Part shown: positions 16,744-27,000 of the stretch, piece by piece
How the letters are laid out: the number at the start of each line of letters is the position of its first letter
Position numbering within the stretch: the stretch's first letter is position 1
Origin: Collinsella sp.
Lineage (GTDB): Bacteria > Actinomycetota > Coriobacteriia > Coriobacteriales > Coriobacteriaceae
Reading direction: 5' to 3'
DNA: 64,000 bases
NCBI GenBank assembly: GCA_031296755.1
Contig: JAUMMZ010000047.1
Location: forward strand, 1 to 64,000
The notes under the pieces: generated by a model
Told to the model about the DNA's origin: nothing
Database searches by the model: none
Seen by the model: only the letters and a program-made list of their open reading frames with translations
Program-made: the position numbers and the translations under genes

Positions 16744-17625
16744 CTACACCTTCTCGGGGACGTACTTGCCCAAGAGGCCGGCAGGCTTGACGAGCAGGAC
16801 GATGATCAAAACACCAAAGACGATGGAGTTGGCAAGGCTCGTGGAAATGTAGGCCTGCGCCATCGCCTCGATGATGCCGATGAGAATGCCACCGACAAAG
16901 GCGCCGGGGATGGAACCGATGCCACCGAAGACGGCGGCGTCGAAGGCCTTGATGCCAGGCATGGCGCCCGTCGTGGGCTGCAGCACCGGCGAGTAGGAGC
17001 ACAGGAGCACGCCGGCGATGGCGGCAAGTGCCGAGCCGATAGCGAACGTCATCGAGATGGTGCGGTTGACGTTGATGCCCATGAGCTGAGCGGCGGCCTT
17101 GTCCTCGGACACGGCGCGCATGGCCTTGCCCATCTTGGTCTTACCTGTAAAGAACATCAGGCCGGCCATGATAACCAGGCAGGCGACGATGGTGACGAGC
17201 GAGACGGCGCTTACGTTAAACTTGGCCAAGAACTCCGGCACCGGAAAGGTGACGAGCGAAGTGAAATTCTTGGGCGTGGCGCCCCACAGAAGCTGCGCGG
17301 CGTTCTGCAGGAAGTAAGACACGCCGATGGCCGTGATCAGAACGGCCAGCGGGCCCGCCTGGCGCAGCGGCTTATAGGCCAAACCCTCAATGAGAACACC
17401 GAGAACCGTGCAGACCACACAAGAGAGAACTACAGATGCCCAGCCTGGGAGGCCGAGATACGACGTGGCGCAGAACGAGACATAGGCACCGACCATGATG
17501 ACGTCGCCGTGAGCGAAGTTGAGCATCTTGGCGATACCGTAGACCATGGTGTAGCCCAACGCGATGATGGCGTAGACGCTGCCCATGGACAGGCCGTTGA
17601 CCAGGTATTGGATAAAGACCGTCAT
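16744..17625 (-). CDS. livH: Branched-chain amino acid ABC permease LivH
   Basis: A 293-residue permease starting MTVFIQYLVNGLSMGSVYAI, the usual LivH N-terminus, with YTMVYGIAKMLNFAHGD and the coupling loop KTKMGKAMRAVSEDK. About eight membrane segments. AGGGGG lies 9 nt before the ATG at 17625; earlier in-frame starts are not needed. First gene of livHMGF, about 140 nt after the binding protein gene, and probably in the same transcript. Confidence 0.95.
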   Translation of the reverse strand: MTVFIQYLVNGLSMGSVYAIIALGYTMVYGIAKMLNFAHGDVIMVGAYVSFCATSYLGLPGWASVVLSCVVCTVLGVLIEGLAYKPLRQAGPLAVLITAIGVSYFLQNAAQLLWGATPKNFTSLVTFPVPEFLAKFNVSAVSLVTIVACLVIMAGLMFFTGKTKMGKAMRAVSEDKAAAQLMGINVNRTISMTFAIGSALAAIAGVLLCSYSPVLQPTTGAMPGIKAFDAAVFGGIGSIPGAFVGGILIGIIEAMAQAYISTSLANSIVFGVLIIVLLVKPAGLLGKYVPEKV

Positions 17626-17764
17626 GTTCCACATCCCCCTTTCGAATAGGTTTCCAGTTAATGTATGAAACAGGGACGTTACACTGTCCCTAGATACCAA
17701 GCAAGCAGGGAAGGCCAAAACCTCCCCTGCTTGGGATCAAAACCGCTCTATGTAAGGCGGCCAA

Positions 17765-18952
17765 TTAGGCCTGTACGTACTTGCCGTCGGTGATGACGTA
17801 CGCCGTGGGCTCCTTCTGGACCTGGCCCTTATCGTTCCAGGTGAGCTTGCCGGTCAGACCGTCAACGGTAATCTTGAGCATAGCCTTGGACAGCTTCTCG
17901 GCGGCCTCGGTCGGATCGGCGTCGACACCAAGACCGGCCTCCTTGACGGCCTCGGCCACCGCGTGCACGCCGTCGTAGGCGTCGGCGGCAAACTGGTCGG
18001 GGGTATCGCCGTACTTATCCTTGTAAGCGTTAACGAAGTCGGCGTTCTTCTCGTCGTCGGCGGAGAACGGGGTCATGAGCAGCAGGCCCTCGGCAAGAGA
18101 GGTATCGAAGCCCTCAACGCCCAGGATGCCGTCCATGCCGTCGCAGCCCATCATCTTGACGTCGTAGCCCATGTCCTTGGCGTTCTTGAGCAGGACGGAC
18201 GCCGGCGTGTAGTAGATCGGCGCAAAGATCATGGTGGCGCCGGCCTGCTTGGCCTTGGTCAGCTGGTTGGTAAAGCTCGTAGCGGAGTCGTCCTTAAAGG
18301 TCTCCTCGTCAACAATCTCGAGCTTGGACTCAGCGGCCTGGGCCTTAAAGGAATCTGCGATGCCCGAAGAATAGGCGTCGCCGGAGTTATAGAACAGCAC
18401 GAACTTCTCGTCCGCATACTTCTGCGCCAGGAACTTGGCAGCGTTGACACCCTGGTTGGGGTCGGTGAAGCAAACCTGGAAGACGCAATCCTTGCCGTCG
18501 GTGACGTCCTCGGAGGACGCGGACGGGGTGATCATGAACGTCTTGGGGTCGTTACCGCACTCGGCGGCAACGGCAACCGACGCACCCGTGGTGGTCGGGC
18601 CGACGAGGGCCTGCATGCCCCAGTCGAGCAGGGTGTTGAAGGCGTTGACGGCCTTCTCGCCATCGGCCTGGTCATCCTCGGCCTTGCTGGCAAGCGGCAA
18701 CTCCTTGGTCGAGAAATCCTTGCAGCCAAGCTCGACACCCTGGGTAACGGACTTGCCGTAGGACGCGTTGGCGCCGGTCAGCGGGCCGATGGTGCCGATC
18801 TTAAACGAAGCGTCGCCCGAAGCGGAACCGCTATCGCCGCCGTTGGAGGAGCAGCCAGCTAGAATGGACATCGCCCCCAGACCTGCTGCGCTCGCGATAA
18901 CGCTCCTGCGATTCATAACAGGGTTCAATGACTTACCGGTGAGGCTCGACAT
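17765..18952 (-). CDS. Branched-chain amino acid-binding lipoprotein (copy 1)
   Basis: A 395-residue LivJ/LivK-type periplasmic-binding-fold protein (Peripla_BP_6). The N-terminus has a signal with MNRRSV, a hydrophobic run and a lipobox LAGC near residue 34, followed by a Ser/Gly-rich linker, so it is a membrane-anchored lipoprotein as usual in Gram-positives. The core contains FKIGTIGPLTGANASYG and FAADAYDGVHAVAEAV. It delivers ligand to LivHM. GAGAGGAGAG precedes the ATG. It lies just upstream of livH, and is closely related to the next gene upstream, so the two arose by duplication. Confidence 0.93.
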   Translation of the reverse strand: MSSLTGKSLNPVMNRRSVIASAAGLGAMSILAGCSSNGGDSGSASGDASFKIGTIGPLTGANASYGKSVTQGVELGCKDFSTKELPLASKAEDDQADGEKAVNAFNTLLDWGMQALVGPTTTGASVAVAAECGNDPKTFMITPSASSEDVTDGKDCVFQVCFTDPNQGVNAAKFLAQKYADEKFVLFYNSGDAYSSGIADSFKAQAAESKLEIVDEETFKDDSATSFTNQLTKAKQAGATMIFAPIYYTPASVLLKNAKDMGYDVKMMGCDGMDGILGVEGFDTSLAEGLLLMTPFSADDEKNADFVNAYKDKYGDTPDQFAADAYDGVHAVAEAVKEAGLGVDADPTEAAEKLSKAMLKITVDGLTGKLTWNDKGQVQKEPTAYVITDGKYVQA

Positions 18953-19223
18953 GCGGCTCTCCTCTCAAATCTCGTCGGGTTTCGGTTACCCGACAGGCCA
19001 TCCTTCGCCGTGTTCGGCGTTCGCAAAATACTAGACGCTTTAGTTAAGGAAAGTGGCGATTATTTCAACTTTTCTTTTGTTTTGCCCATTTATCCATAAT
19101 TCTGCGTATTCCTGTCGGTTTATGCAGTTTAGCCACTTTATTGTGTGAAAGTAATGTTTCCGTTCTGTTACAAGCATACCTGCCTTAAATAAAACAGCCT
19201 CACCGGTCGTGCTTTATGCGCAC
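18953..19223. other. AT-rich gap between the two binding-protein genes
   Basis: A 271-nt non-coding stretch, clearly poorer in GC than its surroundings. On the minus strand TTGAAA and TAACTA, 16 nt apart (roughly 19030-19060), are a weak promoter candidate for the downstream binding protein and livHMGF. No clear terminator for the upstream gene is visible, so read-through is possible. Nothing coding is seen. Confidence 0.4.
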
Positions 19224-20390
19224 TTAGGCGGCGATGTACTTGCCGTCCTGGATCACATAGGCCGTAGCAGGCTTTTCGACCTGACCTTCGTCATTCCACG
19301 TCAGCTCGCCTGTCAGGCCCTCGATCTTGATCTTGCGCATGGCCTTGGCAAGGTCGCCGGCAATGTCGGCACCGTCGGCCGAAATGTCAATCCCCGCCCT
19401 ATCGATAGCCTCGGCGATGGCGTGGACGCAATCGTAAGCGTCGGCGGCAAACTGGTTGGGCGTCTCGTCGTAGGCATCCTTATAGGCCTTGACGAAGTCG
19501 GCATTCTTCTCATCGTCGGCGGAAAACGGGGTCATGAGCAGTACGCCCTCGGCAAGAGAGGTATCGAAGCCCTCCACAGAGAGCAGGCCGTCCATGCCGT
19601 CGGTACCCATGAGCGTCATGTCGTAGCCCATGTCCTTGGCGTTCTTGAGCAAAACGGACGCCGGCGTGTAGTAGATCGGCGCAAAGATGAGCGTGGCGCC
19701 GGCCTCCTTGGCCTTGGTGAGCTGGTTGGTAAAGCTCGTGGAGGAATCGTCCTTAAAGGTCTCGGTATCGACGATATCAAGTTTGGACTCCTTGGCCTGC
19801 TCGGCAAAGGCATCGGCAACACCCGAGCTGTACGTATCGCCGGAGTTGTAGAACAGGGCGATCTTGGCATCCGCGTACTTCTCGGCCAAGAACTTTGCGG
19901 CGCTGGCGCCCATGGTGGGATCGGTGAAGCAAACCTGGAAAACCGTGGTCTTATCCTTGGTAACGTCGAGCGACGAGGCCGAAGGCGTGACCATGAGCAT
20001 ATCGTCGGCGATCTCGCCCGAGACAGCGACGGCGGCACCGGTGGTGACGGGGCCGACGAGCGCCTGCATGCCCCAGCCGCACAAGGTATTGAAGGCGTTG
20101 ATGGCCTTCTCGCCGTCAGCGACGTCGTCCTCAGACTTAAGCGAGAGTTTGAGGTCCTTGGTCGAAAAATCCTTGGCGGCGAGCTTGGCACCCTTCTCGG
20201 CCGAAACGCCATAGGTTGCCGCGGCGCCGGTCAGAGGGCCGATGACACCGATCTTGAAGGTCTTGCCGTCATCGGCGGAGCCGCCGTCCGAGCCACCCGA
20301 CGAGCAACCAGCGAGTGCCGCGGTGCCACCGAGCGCCGCGGCGCCAGCCAAGAAACTCCTGCGGTTAAGTACGTTGTTGATGCTAAACAT
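19224..20390 (-). CDS. Branched-chain amino acid-binding lipoprotein (copy 2)
   Basis: A 388-residue paralogue of the neighbouring binding protein, sharing long blocks (FAPIYYTPASVLLKNAKDMG and LLMTPFSADDEKNADFV are nearly identical in both). It has its own signal and lipobox (LAGC near residue 28). The two differ most in the N-terminal lobe and near the C-terminus, so they may differ in ligand preference while sharing LivHMGF. AAAGGGGGA precedes the ATG at 20390; an upstream extension of the frame lacks a site. First gene in the liv region. Confidence 0.93.
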   Translation of the reverse strand: MFSINNVLNRRSFLAGAAALGGTAALAGCSSGGSDGGSADDGKTFKIGVIGPLTGAAATYGVSAEKGAKLAAKDFSTKDLKLSLKSEDDVADGEKAINAFNTLCGWGMQALVGPVTTGAAVAVSGEIADDMLMVTPSASSLDVTKDKTTVFQVCFTDPTMGASAAKFLAEKYADAKIALFYNSGDTYSSGVADAFAEQAKESKLDIVDTETFKDDSSTSFTNQLTKAKEAGATLIFAPIYYTPASVLLKNAKDMGYDMTLMGTDGMDGLLSVEGFDTSLAEGVLLMTPFSADDEKNADFVKAYKDAYDETPNQFAADAYDCVHAIAEAIDRAGIDISADGADIAGDLAKAMRKIKIEGLTGELTWNDEGQVEKPATAYVIQDGKYIAA

Positions 20391-20640
20391 GGTGTCCCCC
20401 TTTTCGCTGGCCGCGGTGCGGCCGTCTTGCGGTACAGGGCAAACCTTATGGTGCAAACGTTGACAGTTTGTTACGGAGTTCCGTTTGTAGCGAGCATGTT
20501 TCCAATGTTTCCGCAGCGTTTCGGGGGTGCCGTTTTGTGCGACTCCTGTTGCCTGGCGAGCATGCGCCCTCGGTTCACGCTAGAATGCACTCAACCTTTA
20601 AGCGGTTAATCCATCCATAAGATGCACGAAGGAGCTATCT

Positions 20641-21984
20641 ATGAGCGAACCCCTGCGCACCGTGAACGTCGGTCTGATCGGTCTTGGAACCGTCGGCGGC
20701 GGCGTGGCCCGTCTGATCAAGAGCCACCACGATGAGTACCTGGCCGCCTACGGCATCGACCTTAAGCTGACCCGCGCCTGCGCGCTTGCCTGGGAGCAGG
20801 CCGAAGCTGCCGGTATTGAGCGCGAGGCCTTTACGAGCGACTGGCACGACGTCGTCACCGACCCCGCCGTCGATATCGTCGTCGAGCTCATCGGCGGCGA
20901 GCACCCCGCGACCGAAATCTTCACCACCGCCTTCGAGAACGGCAAGCACGTCGTCTCTGCCAACAAGGCCCTGCTGGGCCGTCATGTCGAGACGCTCGCC
21001 GAGAAGGCGCGCGCGTGCGGCGTGCAGATTAAGTGCGAGGCCAGCTGCGGCGGTGGCATCCCCATTGTCAGCACGCTCGAGCACGACCTGGTGGGCAACA
21101 AGATCCTGACCATCGCTGGCATTCTCAACGGCACCACCAACTACATCCTGTCGCGCATGGACGCCGAGGGCGCCGATTACGCTGACGTGCTCGCCGACGC
21201 CCAGGCAAAGGGCTATGCCGAGGCCGACCCGTCCGCCGACGTCGACGGCTTCGATGCCGCCAGCAAGACGGCAATCCTCGCCTCCATCGGTTTTGGCACC
21301 CGCGTTACCACCGACGATGTTTACCAGCAGGGTATCCGTACCATCGGCGCCGAGGACATCGCCCAGGCTCGCGAGCTCGGCTACACCATTAAGCTGCTCG
21401 GCATCGCCCGCAATACCGACGCCGGCGTCGACGTCCGCGTGCATCCCACGCTGATCCCCGCCGACCACATGCTTGCCAAGGTCAACGGCGCCATGAACGC
21501 TGTCTACGTGGTAGGCGACGCCGTGGGCGAGACCATGTTCTACGGTGCCGGCGCAGGCTCCTTCCCCACCGCGAGCGCCGTCGTGGGCGACATCCTGTCG
21601 CTCTCCGAGCAGATCAGCCGCGGCGTGGCTCCGCTGCCCGAGATTGAGCCCTATGGTCACAACCTCGCCTTTAAGCCCATGGACGAGCTCCAGACCAAGT
21701 ACTATGTGCGCCTGAAGGTCGCCGACCGCGTGGGCGCCCTGTCCGAGACGGTCGACATCTTTGCCAAGCACAACATCTCGATCTCGCTCATCAACCAGGT
21801 CGAGGACGGCAAGTCGGGCGTCAACGATGCCTGCTCGGTCATCTTCCTGACGCATCGCGCGCTCGAGAAGGACGTCCAGGCTGCCGCGGCCGAGCTTGCC
21901 AACGTCGACTGCGTGGCCGAGGTCGCCAACGTCCTGCGCATCGAGGACGTCGAGGCCTGGACAGAAGGCGTCATGGCCAACTAG
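20641..21984 (+). CDS. hom: Homoserine dehydrogenase
   Basis: A 447-residue NAD(P)-dependent enzyme reducing aspartate semialdehyde to homoserine, the branch to threonine and methionine. The N-terminal Rossmann motif is GLIGLGTVGGGV. The catalytic domain has SANKALLGRH (substrate Lys), GGGIPIVSTLEHDL, GILNGTTNYIL and ADPSADVDGFDAASK. A C-terminal ACT domain (about 355-430, RVGALSETVDIFAKHNISI) suggests threonine feedback. AAGGAG precedes the ATG. Single gene with its own terminator; the liv genes diverge from it. Confidence 0.95.
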   Translation: MSEPLRTVNVGLIGLGTVGGGVARLIKSHHDEYLAAYGIDLKLTRACALAWEQAEAAGIEREAFTSDWHDVVTDPAVDIVVELIGGEHPATEIFTTAFENGKHVVSANKALLGRHVETLAEKARACGVQIKCEASCGGGIPIVSTLEHDLVGNKILTIAGILNGTTNYILSRMDAEGADYADVLADAQAKGYAEADPSADVDGFDAASKTAILASIGFGTRVTTDDVYQQGIRTIGAEDIAQARELGYTIKLLGIARNTDAGVDVRVHPTLIPADHMLAKVNGAMNAVYVVGDAVGETMFYGAGAGSFPTASAVVGDILSLSEQISRGVAPLPEIEPYGHNLAFKPMDELQTKYYVRLKVADRVGALSETVDIFAKHNISISLINQVEDGKSGVNDACSVIFLTHRALEKDVQAAAAELANVDCVAEVANVLRIEDVEAWTEGVMAN

Positions 21985-22020
21985 TCCACTACTTCGAACC
22001 TCAACGAAGCCCAACGCAAA

Positions 22021-22057
22021 AGGCGCGCTGTCTGCATCAACCGCAGGCAGCGCGCCT
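22021..22057 (+). terminator. Terminator of hom
   Basis: AGGCGCGCTG-T-CTGC pairs with GCAG-G-CAGCGCGCCT around ATCAACC, followed by TGTTCTGCTT. Located 37 nt past the stop. Confidence 0.75.
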
Positions 22058-22081
22058 TGTTCTGCTTGCAGGGGAAGCTGC

Positions 22082-22255
22082 GTCCCGGTATTTCAGCTCA
22101 GAACGGGGCGCAGTTTCCCTCAGGGCCTTCTTTCAGAAACTATGTCCCATTCTGGGCGCGGATTCTGGGACACGCTTTCCGTAACGGGCCTCTCGCGGAA
22201 AGCGCGTCCCACTCTGGACGCGGATTCTGGGATGCATTTTCCGCGACGGCGTTGG
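22082..22255. repeat. Three diverged 62-bp tandem units
   Basis: GTCCC recurs at 22082, 22144 and 22206, exactly 62 nt apart. Units 2 and 3 share most positions (GTCCCAYTCTGGRCGCGG then ATTCTGGGA, later TTTCCG), and unit 1 is a more diverged version. Each of units 2-3 opens with a small palindrome (GTCCCA...TGGGAY). The array fills the gap between hom and the antiporter gene. Confidence 0.65.
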
Positions 22256-23818
22256 CTACCTGCCGTCGTCGTCCTGGGCTTCATCGCGCGCATAGAGCTC
22301 CAGCATGCGGCGGCGGTATTCGCGCACGGCGAGCTTGGCGCGCTCCAGGCGACGGCGTTCGAGCGGGGTGAGCTTGCCGGGGTCGATCTCGTCGCCGTAA
22401 GTCTTATCGGCAAGAAGATGTGCCGCGTCCACAATACGGGCATCGATATGGCCGCTCGCCGCCTCGGCGGAAAGACGCTCGGCAATCGTATCGAGCGTAG
22501 GCAAGCCCTCGAATACGCGACCATGGCCATGCGAAGTCAGCAGCTCGTGCTCACGTGCGAGCAGGCTCGCCAAATCGTGATGGGCGCGCAGGATGTCGAG
22601 CGCATCGGATGGATGCTCGGCAACTTCTGCCACGGCGGCGACCGGCGCGGCGTCGACCACGCGGTAGAAGAGCTGCGCGAGCAACGGCATCAAGAACACC
22701 GTGATGGCACCGGCGGCAACCATGACCGACGCAATATCTTGCGACAGCGCGCCCGCGTTGACGGCAACGCTTGTCACGGCAACGATGATCGGCAGGGCCG
22801 TGGTGCAGTACAGGGCCACGGTAATGCGACCATACGCCGACACATCGCGCGTCGCAGGACAAATGCTCATAGAGATGAGAATGGGAACGGCACGAATAAT
22901 CAACAACGCCACGATAAAGCCCACGAGCAGACCCGGGCGCGACGCCACGGCCGTCAGATTGATCTTTGCGCCCGATACGGTAAAGAATACCGGAATCAAA
23001 AAGCCGTAGGCCAGGCCGTCGAGCTTGGTCTCGAGCGTATGGTTGCCCTCGGGGATGATGTAGCGCAGGACAAAGCCGGCGGCAAAAGAACCCAACACGA
23101 TGTCGAGATCAAAGACAGCCGAGAACGCCACGAGTGTGACCAGGATGAGCACCGTCAGGCGCACGAAGGTCTGCGACGTGGTATCGGCACGTTCCTCGAC
23201 AAACGCAAAGAAGCGGCTGCCGACGCGCTTGGAGCGGCTCGGGACCACGGCCAGCAACACGCAGACCACCGCAAACAAGCCAAGGATCACAAGCGTTTGG
23301 ATGCCGGTGCGGGCAGACAGCAGCACCGACATGGCAAGCACAGGGCCGAGCTCACCCCAAGTGCCATACGCGAGAATCGAGTCGCCCACGCGCGTGCCGG
23401 TGAGCGAGCGCTCACGCATGATGGGCACGAGCGTACCGAGCGCCGTCGAAGTGAGGGCAAGCGTCACGGCGATACCGTCGAAATGACTGACCGAGAACCA
23501 CGGGGTAAAGCGTACGGCAAGCCAGGCGATACCAAACGTGACGACCCACGTCGCCAAGCCGTAGCGCCCCTCGACGCCCGTGATGCTCTTGGGGTCGATC
23601 TCAAAGCCGGCAAGCAGGAACAAGAAGGCCAGGCCCAGCTCGGACACAAGCGAGACCTCGGCATCTACATGGATGACGCCGAGCATATGGGGTCCCAGCA
23701 CCGCGCCGAGCACGAGCAAAAAGACCGTCTCGGGAACGGGTTTTCCGGGAATCGCCGAGGCGATAAAAGGACTCGCAAAGGCCACGAGTGCGATGATGGC
23801 GAGCGAAACGAATGCCAT
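22256..23818 (-). CDS. Monovalent cation:proton antiporter (CPA2 family)
   Basis: A 520-residue membrane protein with 12-13 hydrophobic segments in residues 1 to about 390 and a polar cytoplasmic tail of about 125 residues. It resembles the KefB/GerN/NapA branch of cation:proton antiporters: FLFLLAGFEIDPKS, ALTSTALGTLVPIM and FAAGFVLRY are typical. The tail is not a recognisable TrkA-N domain. Likely role: Na+ or K+ export against protons for pH and ion balance. GAGAAAGG precedes the ATG. Divergent from purL; convergent with hom. Confidence 0.88.
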   Translation of the reverse strand: MAFVSLAIIALVAFASPFIASAIPGKPVPETVFLLVLGAVLGPHMLGVIHVDAEVSLVSELGLAFLFLLAGFEIDPKSITGVEGRYGLATWVVTFGIAWLAVRFTPWFSVSHFDGIAVTLALTSTALGTLVPIMRERSLTGTRVGDSILAYGTWGELGPVLAMSVLLSARTGIQTLVILGLFAVVCVLLAVVPSRSKRVGSRFFAFVEERADTTSQTFVRLTVLILVTLVAFSAVFDLDIVLGSFAAGFVLRYIIPEGNHTLETKLDGLAYGFLIPVFFTVSGAKINLTAVASRPGLLVGFIVALLIIRAVPILISMSICPATRDVSAYGRITVALYCTTALPIIVAVTSVAVNAGALSQDIASVMVAAGAITVFLMPLLAQLFYRVVDAAPVAAVAEVAEHPSDALDILRAHHDLASLLAREHELLTSHGHGRVFEGLPTLDTIAERLSAEAASGHIDARIVDAAHLLADKTYGDEIDPGKLTPLERRRLERAKLAVREYRRRMLELYARDEAQDDDGR

Positions 23819-24002
23819 GTGATGCCTTTCTCTTGTTTGCGCTTCACTGTAGCACCCTCGCCGTCCTCAACGCGCCGCGAGCTGTCGTATCATAGTGAGG
23901 TTTACAAACATGTGGCTCAAGGCGACCGCGAGGCTTGTCCCGTAAACCGACCGCTGCCGCATACCGTACCGTACGCCCAACCGATCAGGAAGGCAGGAAC
24001 CA

Positions 24003-27000
24003 ATGGTCTCTCGTATCTACGTGGAGAAGAAACCCGGGTTCGACGTCGAGGCTCAGCAGCTCAAGGGCGAGCTGACCGAAATTCTCGGCATCAAGGGCAT
24101 CGAGGCCCTGAGGATCATCAACCGCTACGACGTCGAGGGCATCGACGAGGAGCTTTTCCGCTCCTGCGTGCCGACCGTCTTTAGCGAGCCCCAGGTCGAT
24201 GTGACCTACGACGAACTCCCCGCAAGCGATGGCGCCGTCTTTGCCGTCGAATTCCTGCCTGGCCAGTTTGACCAGCGCGCCGACTCCGCCAGCGAGTGCG
24301 TGCAGCTCATCAGCCAGGGCGAGCGCCCCGCCGTGCGCTCCGCCAAGGTCTATATGATCTCGGGCGCTCTGGACGAGGCCGCCATCGATGCCATCAAGCA
24401 CTACGTGGTGAACCCCGTCGAGGCGCGCATCGCCTCGCTCGACCTGCCCGAGACGCTGTACATGGAGACTCCCGAGCCCCAGCCCGTCGAGGTGCTCGAC
24501 GGCTTCCGCAAGCTCGACGAGGCCGGCCTTGCCGCCTTTATCGCCGATCGCGGCCTTGCCATGGACGAGGCAGACATCGCCTTCTGCCAGCAGTACTTCC
24601 GCGATGAGGACCGCGACCCCACCATCACCGAGATCCGCGTGATCGACACCTACTGGTCCGACCACTGCCGCCACACCACCTTCGGCACCGTCCTGGACGA
24701 CGTGACGATCGACGACGCCGTGGTGCAGCAAGCCTTCGACCGCTACATGGAGATGCGCCACGAACTCGGCCGCGACGCCAAGCCCGTCTGCCTCATGGAC
24801 ATGGGCACCATCGGCGCCAAGTACCTTAAGAAGACCGGCGTCATGACCGATGTCGACGAGTCCGAGGAGATCAACGCCTGCACCGTCAAGGTGAAGGTCG
24901 ATGTCGACGGCGAGGACCAGGACTGGCTGTTCCTGTTTAAGAACGAGACCCACAACCACCCGACCGAGATCGAGCCCTTCGGCGGTGCCGCCACCTGCGT
25001 GGGCGGCGCCATCCGCGACCCGCTCTCGGGCCGCAGCTACGTGTACCAGGCCATGCGTGTCACCGGCGCCGGTGACCCCACCGTCCCGGTTTCCGAGACG
25101 CTCGAGGGCAAGCTGCCGCAGCGCAAGCTCGTGACCACTGCCGCCGCCGGCTACTCCAGCTACGGCAACCAGATCGGCCTTGCCACCGGTCAGGTCAACG
25201 AACTCTATCACCCCGGTTACGTGGCCAAGCGCATGGAGGTTGGCGCCGTCGTGGGCGCTACCCCGGCAAACCACGTTCGTCGCGAGTGCCCCGCCCCCAC
25301 CGACAAGATCATCCTGCTGGGCGGCCGCACCGGCCGCGATGGCATCGGTGGCGCCACCGGCTCCTCCAAGACCCAGAACACCGAGTCCATCGAGACCTCG
25401 GGTGCCGAGGTCCAGAAGGGCAACGCCCCTGTCGAGCGCAAGCTGCAGCGTCTGTTCCGCCGCGGCGACGCCTGCCGTCTGATCAAGCGCTGCAACGACT
25501 TTGGCGCCGGCGGCGTCTCGGTCGCCGTGGGCGAGCTTGCCGACGGCCTGTATGTCGACCTGGACACCGTGACCAAGAAGTACGACGGCCTGGACGGCAC
25601 CGAGCTCGCTATCTCTGAGTCCCAGGAGCGCATGGCCTGCGCCGTCGCCGACGGTGACGTCGAGGAGTTCATGGGCTACGCCGCCGAGGAGAACCTGGAG
25701 GCGACCGTTATCGCCGAGGTTACCGCTGAGCCGCGCATGCGCATGGCCTGGAACGGCGTCGCTATCGTCGACCTGTCCCGCGAGTTCCTCAACTCCAACG
25801 GCGCACCCAAGCACCAGGTCGCCCACGTGTGCGCCCGTAGCGTGTGGCAGCCCAGCTGGGCCGGCACCACGCTCGCCGAGCGCATGACCTCGCTCGTCAC
25901 CGACCTCAACGTCGCTTCCAACAAGGGCCTTTCCGAGCGCTTCGACTCCACCATCGGCGCCGCGACCGTGCTCATGCCCTTTGGCGGCAAGACGCAGCTC
26001 ACCCCCAGCTCGGCCATGGTCGCCAAGTTCCCCGTGGGCGGCGAGACCACCACGGCGAGTGCCATGGCATGGGGCTTCAACCCCTATCTGATGGAGGCCG
26101 ACCAGTTTGCGGGCGCCTACCTGTCCGTGGTCGAGTCCATCGCCAAGCTCGTGGCTGCCGGCTTTGAGCACAAGCGCGCCTATCTCTCCTTCCAGGAGTA
26201 CTTCGAGCGTCTGCGCACCGAGGCCGAGCGCTGGGGCAAGCCCACGGCAGCCGTCCTGGGCGCCCTCATGGCCCAAGTCGACCTGGGTGCCGGCGCCATC
26301 GGCGGCAAGGACTCCATGAGCGGTTCGTTTGAGGACGAGACCGGCGAGCTCAACGTTCCGCCGACCCTGATCAGCTTCGCCGTCGCCGTGGGCAAGGCCG
26401 CCCGCGCCGTCTCGCCCGAGTTCAAGGGCCTCACGCACCGCGTCGTCCGCATCGCCCCCGCCACCTATGGCGAGGACTACCGTCCCGACGCCCAGCAGTT
26501 GCTCGCCGCGTTTGACGCCGTCGAGGCGCTCACTGCTACCGGCAACGCCCTGGCCATATCCACGCCCGGCTACGGCTGCGGCGCCGAGAGCCTCTTTAAG
26601 ATGTGCGTCGGTAACCAGATCGGTATCGAGCTTGCCGAGGATGTAGACGTGGAGAGCCTCTTCACCCCGCTCTACGGCAGTTTTATCGTCGAGCTCGCCG
26701 AGGACGCCGAGCTGCCCGAGGTCGCCGACGGCGTTGTCGTCGAGCCCCTGGGCACCACCGTCGAGGGCTATGTCATCGACACCGGCTCCGAGGTCATCGA
26801 GCTCGCCGAGCTCCAGGAGGCCTGGGAGAGCGGCATCGAGGGCGTCTTCGCCTACCGCAGCGCCGGCGAGACCCCCGAGGTCGAGACCATCGACTTCCGC
26901 GCCAAGGATATCCACGTGTACGGCGGCGCCAAGATCGCCCGCCCGCGCGTGATCATCCCCGTGTTCCCCGGCAACAACTGCGAGTACGACAGCGCCCGCG

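Noticed and set aside
14079..17649. Long plus-strand open frames across the liv genes
   Set aside because: Shadows of livF, livG, livM and livH caused by codon bias; His/Asp/Gly-rich with no ribosome binding sites or domains.
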